From JANWXR01 sp964608265 (lineage in GTDB: Bacteria > Chloroflexota > Anaerolineae > Anaerolineales > UBA6663): 64,000 nucleotides of DNA. A model generated the notes under the pieces. It searched no databases and was not told where the DNA came from. It saw nothing but the letters and a program-made list of their open reading frames with translations. The translations under genes and the position numbers were made by a program. How positions within the stretch are numbered: position 1 is the first letter of the stretch; each line of letters begins with the position of its first letter. The stretch is from assembly GCA_964608265.1 (NCBI GenBank), contig CAZSNP010000002.1, positions 86,542-150,541 of the forward strand. The letters run 5' to 3'. This document shows, in pieces, positions 16,861 to 26,498 of this stretch.

Positions 16861-18021
16861 TCAATCGGCATTTTGGCCCATCACAAACCGATACATGTCT
16901 ACCGTTTGTTCAGCGATGCGGCGCTGGGTGAAGAGCGCCAGCACCCGGGCGCGCCCGGCGGCCGAAAGCTGAGCCCGCCGCTCCGCATTGCGCTGAAGGA
17001 GGCGCAGTTGGGCCGCGAGCGTTTCGACGTGTTCTTCCGGGAAGGTCAGGCCGGCCGCGCCGATGACGTTGGGGATCTCGCCGCACGTGGAGCCGACCAC
17101 CGGCACGCCGCAGGCCATCGCCTCGATGAGCACGCGCCCGAATTGTTCCTTCCAGTTGGGCCGCGTGCGCGAGGGCAGCACGAGGCAATCGAGTCGCGAG
17201 TAGAACTCGGGCATAGCGGTCGAGGGCAGAGGTCGCTCAATCACGGCCCGCTCGCGCAACCCGTGTTGTGCGATGAGATGTTCGAGCAATCCATGTTCCG
17301 GCCCCGAACCGAGAATCCGCACCCGCACTTCGGGAACCTGTGCGGCGGCGAGCAGCAATATCTCCACACCCTTTTCGGGCACGAGGCGGCCGGCATAACC
17401 TGCGGTGAAGGGATGAGGGGACGATGTGACGGGGTGACGGGGTGACGTCACCTCGCCACCTGTCACCCCGTCACTGTCTCGCCCGGATGTTGGCTTGAAG
17501 AGTTCCGGGTCGACACCGAACTGCGGGATGACGCGCACCGGCCCGCGATAGCCCTTCGCCCGCCACAGGGCTTCGGAATCCGCATTGCCCACGATAGCCG
17601 CGTCGGCCCGGTCGAGCACGGAGCGCTCTATCCAATTGAACGGTGGTGGGTAGCGCCGGTGCAGGTTCTGCCACGAGAAGAACAAAGCTTTCGCACCGTG
17701 CCGCTTTGCTGAACGCAACGCCAGCCACGTCGCCAGGTTGTACGGCTCCTCATCAATGTGAACGAGGTCGGGCTTCCAACGCGCTACTAACTCAGCGAAG
17801 CGCGGATAGAAGTGAAGATGAAAGTTGCCGTTGAAGAGGATGGGCGTCTCGATCAGAGCGTAGCCGTTCATGTGGGCGCGTTCGAGCGTTTGCACACCGC
17901 GCTCGTCGCGCCATTCGGGCGGCACAACCACCGTCAGCTCGACGCCGAGTGACGCGATCTCCTCCAGCTTGCGCTGGTACGCGCCGACGACGCACGCCTT
18001 GGAAAGCATGAGCACCCGCAT
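16861..18021 (-). CDS. GT4-family glycosyltransferase with an in-frame repeat in the linker
   Basis: In this 386-residue GT-B enzyme the N-terminal domain shows RVLMLSKACVVGAYQRKL and an HIDEEPYN acceptor-side motif. The C-terminal domain shows GYAGRLVPEKGVEILLLA and a donor-binding region with FGRVLIEAMACGVPVVG. Between RVIPQFGVDPELF and FTAGYAGRL the protein contains about 27 extra residues rich in Ser, Thr, Gly and Pro. These are encoded by the inverted repeat at 17426-17474 and fall at the GT-B interdomain linker. The ATG at 18021 lies 8 nt after TATACT on the minus strand, giving a likely leaderless mRNA. The acceptor is unknown; enzymes with this layout often serve lipopolysaccharide-like or glycolipid pathways. 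Confidence 0.9.
   Translation of the reverse strand: MRVLMLSKACVVGAYQRKLEEIASLGVELTVVVPPEWRDERGVQTLERAHMNGYALIETPILFNGNFHLHFYPRFAELVARWKPDLVHIDEEPYNLATWLALRSAKRHGAKALFFSWQNLHRRYPPPFNWIERSVLDRADAAIVGNADSEALWRAKGYRGPVRVIPQFGVDPELFKPTSGRDSDGVTGGEVTSPRHPVTSSPHPFTAGYAGRLVPEKGVEILLLAAAQVPEVRVRILGSGPEHGLLEHLIAQHGLRERAVIERPLPSTAMPEFYSRLDCLVLPSRTRPNWKEQFGRVLIEAMACGVPVVGSTCGEIPNVIGAAGLTFPEEHVETLAAQLRLLQRNAERRAQLSAAGRARVLALFTQRRIAEQTVDMYRFVMGQNAD
17426..17474. repeat. In-frame inverted repeat with GTGACGGG units
   Basis: The left arm is three GTGAC boxes separated by GGG (17426-17446). The right arm (17447-17474) is the imperfect complement. It lies wholly inside the glycosyltransferase gene and keeps its reading frame. 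Confidence 0.8.
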
Positions 18022-18029
18022 GGCGCGGC

Positions 18030-18035
18030 AGTATA
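18030..18035 (-). promoter_or_regulatory. -10 TATACT, leaderless spacing
   Basis: TATACT on the minus strand ends 8 nt before the ATG at 18021 and no Shine-Dalgarno is present. Confidence 0.5.
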
Positions 18036-18119
18036 GAGCAGTGGGTGCGGCTCAAGCAAACCAGACTCAAATCTTGAGGGCTACGGCGTAACAATCGCGT
18101 AAAAGTCTCTCGCAAACTG

Positions 18120-18147
18120 TTGACGTGTGATGAGACACACCTAGAAT
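18120..18147 (+). promoter_or_regulatory. Sigma-70-like promoter of the LamG protein gene
   Basis: TTGACG (18120-18125), a 16-bp spacer and TAGAAT (18142-18147) form a near-consensus promoter about 75 bp before the ATG at 18223. Confidence 0.75.
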
Positions 18148-18222
18148 GTTCCTATCGCAGATGGGGGTTCCCTCATCATAGGGATCACCGCCACCGCACG
18201 TTTGAACGATACGCGGGGTCGT

Positions 18223-21158
18223 ATGGAAAAAAAACCACAAAATCATGGGGATTGGAAACGCACCGCGCATGTGTTGCCATTTGTGGTGGTGGTGTTGACA
18301 CTGGCGGCACCGGTCAGTGCCCGCAGCGATTTACAATCCGCTTCACCGACACCCGTTCCCAGCCGCAGCCTGCAATTTGATGGGGTCAACGACATCGCGC
18401 GCACCGTCAACCTGCCGCTGTTGACTCAGTTCACGGTCGAGGCCTGGGTGCGGCGCTCGGCCGACTCGAACAGCTACCAAACTTTCCTCTCGGATGCCAA
18501 CAGTTCGTACGGGCAAGCCATGCTCACGCTGTTTGTGGATGGCGGCAACCAGAGCTGCTCGGGCGCAGCCGATCAGTTCGCCTACTACCAGCTCAACAAC
18601 AATCAGACGCAATGCTCGGGCGTCACCGCAACCGTGGGGCAGTGGTTTCACGTGGCAGTCTCGCGCGACGCCAGCGGCACGCGCCGGCTGTTCGTGAACG
18701 GCGTTTTGCGCAGCACGCAGACCAACTCAGCCGCGCCCACCGATAGCAGCGGCGTGTTTGCCTTTGGCCGCGCCGGCGACTTCAACGGCGAATACTTCGC
18801 CGGACTGGTGGATGAGGCGCGCCTCTCCAATATCGCCGTTTACACCGCCACCTTCACCGCGCCCACCAGCCCGCTGCCCGTGACTGCCAACACGGTGGCG
18901 CTGTGGAGCCTCGACGAGGGGACGGGCCAGACGTTCAGCGATCGCTCAGGCAACGGCCGTAACGGAACGCTCGGGTCGAGCAGCGGCGCGGATTCGGCGG
19001 ACCCGCTCTGGTCAACGTTCACACCGGTGGGCGACGGCAGCCCAACAGCGACGCCGATCACAACAGCGACACGGACGAACACCCCGACTCCCACGCGGAC
19101 GCCGACGCCCACTTTCACTCCCGGCCCGACTTCCACCCCAACCGTCACCGCGACAGCCACACCCCTGCCAACGGCCAGCCACACCGCCACGGCCACACCG
19201 GTTCCCACCCTCACATACACCCCCATTCCCTCGAATGTCGGTTATTCGCTGCGCTTCTTCGGCACGGGCGCGGGCGATGTGGACCGCGTCAAGATCCCGA
19301 TTGACGACCCGGCCACCACCAACCCCGGCCCGCCGGCCGACATCGGCGCGGAAGATTTCACGCTTGAATTTTGGATGAAGGCCAACGGCGCCGACAACAC
19401 CGCTACAGCCATCACCTGCGGCGCGAACAGCGATTGGATCTTCGGCAACGTCGTGATCGATCGCGACCGTTTCAGTCAGGAGCGCGATTACGGGTTATCG
19501 CTGGCGGGCGGGCGCATCGTCTTCGGCGTCAATGGGCCGGGCAACCTCGCCCGGACGCTGTGCGGCACAACCTCGGTGCTCGATGGCGGCTGGCATCACA
19601 TCGCCGTGCAGCGCCGCCGCAGCGACGGCTGGCTGTGGATTTTCGTGGACGGCGTGTTGCAGGCGCAGGCCGACGGCCCCGACGGCGACATCTCCTATCC
19701 CGATGAGGGTGTGCCGGGAAACTTCTGCGACGGGCCATGCACGAACAGCGATCCCTTCCTCGTGCTCGGCGCGGAGAAGCACGACGCCGGCCCGCAGTAT
19801 CCCTCGTACAGCGGCTACCTCGACGAGTTGCGGCTCTCGAACAGCCTGCGTTACTCGGCGCCGTTCTCGCCGGTGCTACAGCCGTTCTCGCCCGATGCGA
19901 GCACAGTCGCCCTGTATCATTTTGATGAGGGCACCGGCGACTTCATCGGGGATAGCTCGGGCGCCGCCGGTGGCCTCAGCCACGGAACGCGCCGCTTCGG
20001 CGGCAACCCGGCTGGGCCGCAGTGGCTGCCCGAAGCCCCCTTCCCGCCACCCACGCCGACACCGACCGACACGCCCATTCCCTCGCCGACCTTTACACCG
20101 TCGAGCACGCCCACCCACACCGACACACCGACCGACACGGCCACGCCGACACCCACGCCGACACCGAGCGACACACCCACGCCCACCGACACGGCGACGA
20201 ACACGCCGACGTTCACACCCACCGCGACACCGACCGACACGGCCACGCCGACACCCACGCCGACACCGAGCGACACACCCANNNNNNNNNNNNNNNNNNN
20301 NNNNNNNNNNNNNNNNNNNNNNNNNNNNNNNNNNNNNNNNNNNNNNNNNNNNNNNNNNNNNNNNNNNNNNNNNNNNNNNNNACACCGACCGACACGGCCA
20401 CGCCGACACCCACGCCGACACCGAGCGACACACCCACGCCCACCGACACGGCGACGAACACGCCGACGTTCACACCCACCGCGACACCGACCGACACGGC
20501 CACGCCGACCTTCACGCCGGACCCCGATGTGATCTTTGCCGATGGGTTCGAAGCTGGCAATTTGCTGGCGTGGTCGGCGGCCTTTACCGACAGCGGCGAT
20601 CTGACGGTGACGACCGGGGCCGCCCTCGTTGGGAATCGCGGGCTGAGCGCACTGCTCGACGACAACACCGCCCTCTACGTCACCGATGAACGGCCCACGG
20701 CTGAGGCCCGTTATCGCGCGCGCTTCTACTTCGACCCGAACACGATCACGATGGCGAGCGGCAACGCGCATGTGCTGTTTCACGGATACACGGGCACAAA
20801 CTTCGGCACGCCGGTCGTGCGCGTGGAGTTTCGCTTCAGCAATGGGGCGTACCAACTGCGAGGCGGCGCGCGGAACGATGCCAACGGCTGGAGTTATGCC
20901 GGCTGGACGACCATCACCGATGCCGCGCACTGGATCGAGTTCGATTGGCGCGCGAGCACGGCTGCCGGCGCGAATAACGGCGGGCTGACGGTGTGGATTG
21001 ACGGCACGCAGCGCGGCAACCTGACGACGGTGGATAACGACACCCGGCGCATCGAGCGTGTGCGGCTCGGCGCGGTCAGCGGACTCGATAGCGGCACCCG
21101 CGGCACGTATTTCTTCGACGCTTTCGAGTCGCGCCGGACGACGTATATCGGACCGTGA
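18223..21158 (+). CDS. Secreted LamG-domain protein with Thr/Pro repeat stalk, split by an assembly gap
   Basis: The N-terminal signal peptide (about MEKK to PVSARSD) is followed by a LamG/concanavalin-like domain (about residues 40-240; SLQFDGVNDIARTVNL, FTVEAWVRR), a Thr/Pro linker and a second LamG domain (about 340-600). Then comes a long Thr/Pro/Asp stalk made of 34-residue units (102 bp). The stalk is interrupted by 100 Ns at 20282-20381. The sequence resumes in another frame and ends with a beta-rich domain (IFADGFEAGNLLAW to YFFDAFESRR). The frame change follows from the arbitrary gap length, so this is one gene with an unresolved repeat. ATG 18223 is chosen because the signal peptide begins there. 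A surface adhesin or carbohydrate binder is likely. Confidence 0.82.
20127..20520 (+). repeat. 102-bp (34-codon) tandem repeat encoding a Thr/Pro stalk
   Basis: ACCGACCGACACGG starts at 20127, 20229, 20384 and 20486. The spacing is 102 bp on each side of the gap. Each unit encodes a Thr-Pro-Asp-Ala-rich segment (TPTDTATPTPTPTPSDTP and onward). Confidence 0.9.
20282..20381. other. 100-N scaffold gap
   Basis: Exactly 100 undetermined bases lie within the 102-bp tandem repeat. The size is a placeholder, so the true copy number is unknown. Confidence 1.
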
Positions 21159-21192
21159 CGGGCACGCCAACCGAGATCACAATAAAACCCCA

Positions 21193-21222
21193 AGTGGATC
21201 GCCAGCGCGATCCACTATTTTC
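21193..21222 (+). terminator. Intrinsic terminator-like hairpin
   Basis: AGTGGATCG (21193-21201) pairs with CGATCCACT (21208-21216) and is followed by ATTTT. It lies 35 bp after the LamG gene stop. Confidence 0.7.
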
Positions 21223-21306
21223 CACATGGACTTTATTTCCCATGTTAGCGCTGCGGGCGCGGAGGTACCATGCAGCTCTGTCATCGTGTTCTCACTCAAC
21301 AGTTGC

Positions 21307-23346
21307 ATGGGTGCCCTGCCACGTCTGCTACGACTTGCGTTCACTTGCCTGGTGCTGGTGGCCCCGAGCAGCCCGCTGCCCGCTCCTGCCCGGCCCGCCG
21401 CGGCAGCGCCGCCGCCCTTCTTCCGCAACGAAACCATCCTGCTCGGTTTGAGTGAACCCACCGGCCTGACGTTTGCCCCCGACGGGCGCATGTTCATCCT
21501 GCAACGCGGTGGTGTGATCCGGGTGGCCCTTCCCGGCGCAACCCAGGTGGAGGCGACGCCACTGCTTACCCTCACCAACATCAATACCGACGAAGGTGAG
21601 CGCGGGTTGGTCGGCATGACGCTGCACCCCGACTTCGCCCTCAACGGCTACGTCTACCTCTTCTATACCGCCAACACGCCGCTGCGTGATCGGGTGTCAC
21701 GGTTCACCGTCACCGGCAACGTGGCGGACCCGGACAGTGAAGTCGTCATCTGGCAAGACTCCTCCGAGGCCGGGCTGTGGCACCACGGCGGTACGCTGGC
21801 CTTCGGGCCGGAGGGGGCGCTCTATATCTCGGTCGGCGACAACTTCGACACGACCTTTGGGGCGGGCCATGTCTCGCAACGCCTCGATAGTTACCGGGGC
21901 AAAATCCTGCGCCTCAACTCCGATGGTTCTGCGCCGAACGACAACCCGTTTTACGACGGTGATGGCCCGAACCTCGACGCCATCTGGGCGCTCGGCCTGC
22001 GCAACCCGTTTCGCTTCAGCTTCGACACGCTGACGGGCGCGCTGTACATCGGTGATGTGGGCAGCAACACCGACACCTCCATCGAAGAGGTCAATCGCGG
22101 GCAGGCCGGCGCGAACTACGGCTGGCCGTGGTGCGAAGGGGCATGCGCCGTCACCGGCATGACCAATCCCATCTATCAGTATCCGCATAACAGCCGTGAC
22201 GCTTCGATCACTGCCGGCTTTGTCTATCGGGCCGCGCAATTCCCCGCTGAGTATCGCGGCAGTTTATTCTTTGGCGATTACGCGCAGAACTGGATTCGCC
22301 GCCTGACCTTCGATGCGAACGGCGAGGTGCTGGCCGGCCTCAACTTCGAGCCGGCCGATGGCGCCCTCGACGGGCCGTACGGCGAGATCGTGGATTTGAA
22401 GCCCGGCCCCGATGGCTCGCTGTATTACGTGGATATTGGCCCACTCGGCGGGCAGACCGCGGGCAGCGTGCGCCGCATCCGCTACGACCCGAATCGGCCA
22501 CCGATCATCACGCAGGCGATCGCCACACCCGACTCCGGCCTCATCCCGCCGCTGACTGTGGATTTTGCCGGCGCCGCCACCGACCCGGAGGGCGGCGTCA
22601 TCACCTACACGTGGAGTTTTGGCGACGGCAACTCGGCGAGCGGCGCCACTCCCAGTTACACTTACGGGCAACGCGGGCGCTTCTTCGCGCGGCTCACCGC
22701 CTCCGACGGCGTGGCTGAATCGCTCTCGGCGCCGGTGGCCGTCACGGTTGGCGCTGCGCCGCAAGTGACGGTGACCGCGCCGATCAGCGGCACGACTTTC
22801 CGCGCCGGCGACGTCATCGCCTTTAGCGGCAGCGCCACCGACGCGGATGGATCGCTCTCTGCCGCCAACTATTCGTGGCAAATCGTCTTTCGCCACAACG
22901 ACCATCTGCATCCCGCCGAAGGGCCGATCACGAACACAACCTCCGGCGCATTTACGATCCCCCTCACGGGCCACGACTTCAGCGGCAACACGGGGTTTGA
23001 GGTCGTTCTGACGGTGACGGACGCGGACGGCATCGCCACGACGGAGCGGGTAACGGTCCGCCCGGAAAAGGTCAACCTGACGGTGACGACCAACGTGCCG
23101 GGTCTGCGCGTCAGCCTCGATCAAAACACCAACGCGCCCGCCCCGCTGGTGCGCGATACGCTGATTGGCTTTGAACACACGATCGGTGTGGCCGGGTCGC
23201 AATTGTTGAACGGCGTGCCCGCTCAGTTCGTCGGCTGGGCCGATGGGGTGACGACAACGACGCGCCTCATCACCGTGCCGTTGACCGACACCACATACAC
23301 CGCGCGGTACACCTTCAACACCTTTTTGCCCCTGCTGCGACGCTGA
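21307..23346 (+). CDS. Secreted PQQ-dependent sugar dehydrogenase-like protein with PKD/Ig domains
   Basis: This protein of about 679 residues has a signal peptide (MGALPRLLRLAFTCLVLVA). A GSDH beta-propeller spans about residues 40-380 (GLSEPTGLTFAPDGRMFI, GTLAFGPEGALYISVGD, ALGLRNPFRFSFD, DVGSNTDTSIEEVNRGQAGANYGWPWCEG). A PKD-like domain follows (TYTWSFGDGNSASGATPSYTYG), then an Ig-like region and a C-terminal repeat-like domain. The family oxidises aldoses or sorbosone, with PQQ where cofactor-binding residues are conserved; activity is not proven here. The C-terminal FNTFLPLLRR is a common ending in secreted Chloroflexota proteins. The start is uncertain: in-frame codons exist at 21226 and 21307, and a GGAGG at about 21264 precedes an ATG in another frame. 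Confidence 0.85.
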   Translation: MGALPRLLRLAFTCLVLVAPSSPLPAPARPAAAAPPPFFRNETILLGLSEPTGLTFAPDGRMFILQRGGVIRVALPGATQVEATPLLTLTNINTDEGERGLVGMTLHPDFALNGYVYLFYTANTPLRDRVSRFTVTGNVADPDSEVVIWQDSSEAGLWHHGGTLAFGPEGALYISVGDNFDTTFGAGHVSQRLDSYRGKILRLNSDGSAPNDNPFYDGDGPNLDAIWALGLRNPFRFSFDTLTGALYIGDVGSNTDTSIEEVNRGQAGANYGWPWCEGACAVTGMTNPIYQYPHNSRDASITAGFVYRAAQFPAEYRGSLFFGDYAQNWIRRLTFDANGEVLAGLNFEPADGALDGPYGEIVDLKPGPDGSLYYVDIGPLGGQTAGSVRRIRYDPNRPPIITQAIATPDSGLIPPLTVDFAGAATDPEGGVITYTWSFGDGNSASGATPSYTYGQRGRFFARLTASDGVAESLSAPVAVTVGAAPQVTVTAPISGTTFRAGDVIAFSGSATDADGSLSAANYSWQIVFRHNDHLHPAEGPITNTTSGAFTIPLTGHDFSGNTGFEVVLTVTDADGIATTERVTVRPEKVNLTVTTNVPGLRVSLDQNTNAPAPLVRDTLIGFEHTIGVAGSQLLNGVPAQFVGWADGVTTTTRLITVPLTDTTYTARYTFNTFLPLLRR

Positions 23347-23370
23347 GGGCTTCGCCGCCGCCCGCGCCTG

Positions 23371-23376
23371 TATAAT
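23371..23376 (+). promoter_or_regulatory. -10 TATAAT in front of the GTG start of the GT39 gene
   Basis: TATAAT is separated by 9 nt from the GTG at 23386, so the transcript has essentially no leader. The -35 is not clear. Confidence 0.5.
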
Positions 23377-23385
23377 CGCCGCGCT

Positions 23386-25296
23386 GTGCGCGCGTTCAAT
23401 CGATTCCGTGTTACGCGGTGGGCGGAGGCTGCGGCCCTGCTGCTTTGCCTTGCCTTCGCGGCCTTCATCCGCTTCCATCAACTCGAGTCGCTCCCACCCG
23501 GGCTGTACTCCGACGAGGCCTGGTACGCGCTCGACGCGGCGGGCGTCCTCGACGGCCAGCACGCTGTTTACTTTCCGGCCAATAATGGCCGCGAGCCGCT
23601 GTTCATCTATCTCCTCTCACTGAGCATCGGCGCCCTGGGCCACACACCGCTCGCTGTCCGGCTGCCGGCGGCGCTGCTCGGCGTGTTGACGGTGCTGGCG
23701 GCCTATGCGCTGGGCCGGGCGCTGTTCACTGGGCGCGTCGGGCTATTGATGGCAGCGTTGACCGCAGGCAGTCTGTGGGCGCTGGCCCTCAGCCGCATCG
23801 GGTTGCGAGCGACCACGTTGCCGCCGCTCGCGGCGTTCATGGTCGCAGCCGCTGTAGTGGGATGGCGCACCCGCAGCGCGCGCCGGCTCATGTTCGCGGG
23901 CGCGCTTTGCGGCTTATGTTTTTATACATATCTTTCCGCGCGCCTCATCCCGCTGCCCTTCATCGCCTTCGGGGTTTGGTGGTATAGTCACCGGCGCTTA
24001 GGCACAGGTTCAACCGCAACACGCCTGCCGTGGAAAGAACTCGCCGCCTTTGGGCTGGCCGCCGCGCTGGTGGCCGCGCCGTTGGGGCTGTATGCGCTGC
24101 GCGAACCGCAGGTCTATTTGGGTCGCGCCGAGCAGGTATCGGTGTTGGGTTCGGGCTGGGCCGCGCTCTTTGACAATTTGATCAAGGTGCTGGCGATGTT
24201 CGCCTTCGCCGGCGACGCCAACCTGCGGCATAACCTGCCGGGCCGCCCGGTCTTCGATTGGGCGCTCAGCCTGGCGTTCTTCGCCGGGGTGGGGCTGGCG
24301 CTGCAGCGAGCCTGGCGGCGCGAGGCCGCATCGGTGCTGGCCACGTCCTGGTGTGGGACGATGTTGCTGCCTACGCTGCTGTCGAACGAGGCGCCGCATT
24401 TCCTGCGCGCCATCGGGGCCTTGCCGATGGTGTTCGTCTTTCCGGCGCTGGCGCTCGATTGGCTGTGGGGCACGGGCCGTTGGCGGCTGCGGGCGCTCGT
24501 GGTGCTTGCGTTGACGGCCGGCGGTCTGCGAACGGCCTTCGATTACTTCGGCCCGTACGCGCAGCACGCGGGTTTGGCGGATGCGTTTCAAACCGCTCCC
24601 GTGCGTCTGGCCGAGGACGCCAATGCGTACCTGGCAAGCGGCGCCGGCCCGTTGTGGCTGGATAAGCGGCTGTGGGATTTTGCGGCGGCCCGTTTCCTGA
24701 TCGCGCGGCCGGCGGCGGTGCGGCTGTTCGAGCCGGGGCAGACGATCGACAGAGAGCCGGCGATGCAGATCATGTTTTCGCCGTACAGCGATTACGGCAA
24801 CGTGCTCGCCGCGCTGCCCGAGCGTTCCGCCCTCACGGTCACCACCGGGGCGCTGTATCGCAACGAGGGCGAGGCCGAGCCGTATCCTTTGTACGTGACC
24901 TTCACCGTCGCGCCGCAGACGGGCGGCGGGCCGGAGCCGCACACGTTCGAGCGCGGGATTCAGTTGAGAGCGCAACCGGTTTCCCGGGTGGGCGACCGTG
25001 TGCGGGTGACGCTGACCTGGTCGGTTGCCGCCGCGCTGGCCGATGACGTTCGTGGCTTCATCCACTTGCGCCGGGGCGAGATAGTGGTATCACAGGCCGA
25101 TGAGCCGCTGGGGGGCGTGCACTATCCCGTGCGGCTGTGGCCGGCGGGGAGGTGGGTGACGCGGGCGCACGAGCTAACCCTCCCGGCGGAGGGCGGGCCG
25201 GGGGAGCTACGCTTGTTTGTCGGGTTATACGATCCAGCGGGCGCGCGCTTGCGCGTCGATGGGGGTGAGGAGGCGGTTGAGCTGTCACTGCCGTGA
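23386..25296 (+). CDS. GT39-family membrane glycosyltransferase
   Basis: In this 636-residue protein the first 400 residues contain about 11 hydrophobic segments with the GT39/PMT-type first-loop motif GLYSDEAWYALDA (acidic pair after the first helix) and a REPLFIYLLSL segment. The last 230 residues form a soluble beta-rich tail. Such GT-C enzymes transfer a sugar from a polyprenyl-phosphate donor to protein or lipid on the outer face of the membrane. The GTG start is chosen because it directly precedes the first membrane helix and follows TATAAT by 9 nt. The next gene (LysM protein) begins 26 nt after its stop. Confidence 0.85.
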   Translation: MRAFNRFRVTRWAEAAALLLCLAFAAFIRFHQLESLPPGLYSDEAWYALDAAGVLDGQHAVYFPANNGREPLFIYLLSLSIGALGHTPLAVRLPAALLGVLTVLAAYALGRALFTGRVGLLMAALTAGSLWALALSRIGLRATTLPPLAAFMVAAAVVGWRTRSARRLMFAGALCGLCFYTYLSARLIPLPFIAFGVWWYSHRRLGTGSTATRLPWKELAAFGLAAALVAAPLGLYALREPQVYLGRAEQVSVLGSGWAALFDNLIKVLAMFAFAGDANLRHNLPGRPVFDWALSLAFFAGVGLALQRAWRREAASVLATSWCGTMLLPTLLSNEAPHFLRAIGALPMVFVFPALALDWLWGTGRWRLRALVVLALTAGGLRTAFDYFGPYAQHAGLADAFQTAPVRLAEDANAYLASGAGPLWLDKRLWDFAAARFLIARPAAVRLFEPGQTIDREPAMQIMFSPYSDYGNVLAALPERSALTVTTGALYRNEGEAEPYPLYVTFTVAPQTGGGPEPHTFERGIQLRAQPVSRVGDRVRVTLTWSVAAALADDVRGFIHLRRGEIVVSQADEPLGGVHYPVRLWPAGRWVTRAHELTLPAEGGPGELRLFVGLYDPAGARLRVDGGEEAVELSLP

Positions 25297-25322
25297 GGCG
25301 GCGGCAGTTCGGGAGTGAGGCC

Positions 25323-26450
25323 ATGAATCGGCAACGCACGTTCACCGGAGTGATCGTTCTGAGTCTGCTGGTTTCATTGGTGATGCTGGCCGCGCCCGGC
25401 CCGCGCGCGCGGGCGCAGTCGAACCTGCTCTTCAACCCCGGTTTCGAGGATGCCGGCAACAACACCACCGGCAACGGCTGGGTGCAGTGGTGGCAGGAAA
25501 CGCCCCGGCCCGGCGACGGCTCGCTGAATTACGCCTACCGCCCGAGCTGGAACGTGGAGAAGAAGAGCAGCGGCGCGGCGGCGGAATTGATCCTGGCCGG
25601 CAATAACTCGCAGCGCGTGATCAATAACTGGGATCCGTGGTATGCGGGCGTGTATCAATCGGTGAACGCGCCCGCCGGCAGCCGGGTGCGGGTGACGGCC
25701 AATGCGCGCCTGTGGACGAGCAGCAGCAACTGGCCGGCCGCCTCGGATACGGCGGTGGGCGCGACGGTGCAGGTCGGCCTGGAGCCGAGCGCGGGCACGA
25801 ATGCGCTGGCCGGCAGCGTGATCTGGTCGGGCACGATCGCGCCGCACAACGGCTGGCAATCGGTGAGCGTCGAGGCCATCGTCGGCGCGGGCGGGCGGGT
25901 GACGGTTTTCCTCGGCGCGAACTATCGCGGCTATTCGCGCCAGTTCATGAGCGTGTTCTTCGACGAGGTCTCGCTGGTGGTGGTGGATAGCAACCCGCCG
26001 ACGGCCACGCGCACGCCGACCGGCCAGGCAACGGCGACCAACACCCCCGCGCCGGGCACGCCGAGCAGCACGCCCGGCCCGACGGCCACCGCCACCCTCG
26101 CACCCATCACCGGGCCGACGGTAACGGCGCTGCCGGCCGGCCAATACGTCGTGAAGCGCGGCGACACGCTCGGCAGGATCGCGCGGCTGTACAACATCCC
26201 GGCGTGGATGATCATCAACGCTAACAACATCAAAGACATCCACAAGATTTACGAGGGTCAGGTGTTGATCATCCCGGCGGGCGCAGCCACACCGGCGCCG
26301 GGCACCTTCATCTACACCATCGTACGCGGCGACACGCTCTCGCAGATCGCCAAGCGTTACGGCACAACCGTGGCGCGGCTGCGCGAGTTGAACGTGCTGC
26401 GCAAAGACAACCTCATCTTCCCCGGCCAACGGATCGTGGTCGGGAGATAG
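25323..26450 (+). CDS. Secreted protein with CBM-like domain and two LysM domains
   Basis: This 375-residue protein has a signal peptide up to about residue 35 (ending ARAQS). A beta-sandwich domain that looks like a carbohydrate-binding module follows (SNLLFNPGFEDAGNN to FFDEVSLVVVD, about 36-222). After a Thr/Pro linker come two LysM domains (YVVKRGDTLGRIARLYNIP, about 275-320, and YTIVRGDTLSQIAKRYGTT, about 328-374). LysM domains bind N-acetylglucosamine polymers such as peptidoglycan. The start at 25323 has a GTGAGG element just upstream; an in-frame codon at 25293 would only add ten polar residues. It is a paralogue of the next gene. Confidence 0.9.
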   Translation: MNRQRTFTGVIVLSLLVSLVMLAAPGPRARAQSNLLFNPGFEDAGNNTTGNGWVQWWQETPRPGDGSLNYAYRPSWNVEKKSSGAAAELILAGNNSQRVINNWDPWYAGVYQSVNAPAGSRVRVTANARLWTSSSNWPAASDTAVGATVQVGLEPSAGTNALAGSVIWSGTIAPHNGWQSVSVEAIVGAGGRVTVFLGANYRGYSRQFMSVFFDEVSLVVVDSNPPTATRTPTGQATATNTPAPGTPSSTPGPTATATLAPITGPTVTALPAGQYVVKRGDTLGRIARLYNIPAWMIINANNIKDIHKIYEGQVLIIPAGAATPAPGTFIYTIVRGDTLSQIAKRYGTTVARLRELNVLRKDNLIFPGQRIVVGR

Positions 26451-26498
26451 GCTGGGCCGCTCGGCCGGTGGAAGATTGAACCTGGAAAAGGAAAGTGT

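Noticed and set aside
20127..20520. CRISPR-like periodicity
   Set aside because: The 102-bp units are contiguous coding repeats without spacers and there are no cas genes.
21058..21306. N-terminal extension of the sugar dehydrogenase into the LamG gene
   Set aside because: The extension is antisense-like, Arg/Ser-rich, overlaps another gene and crosses a terminator.
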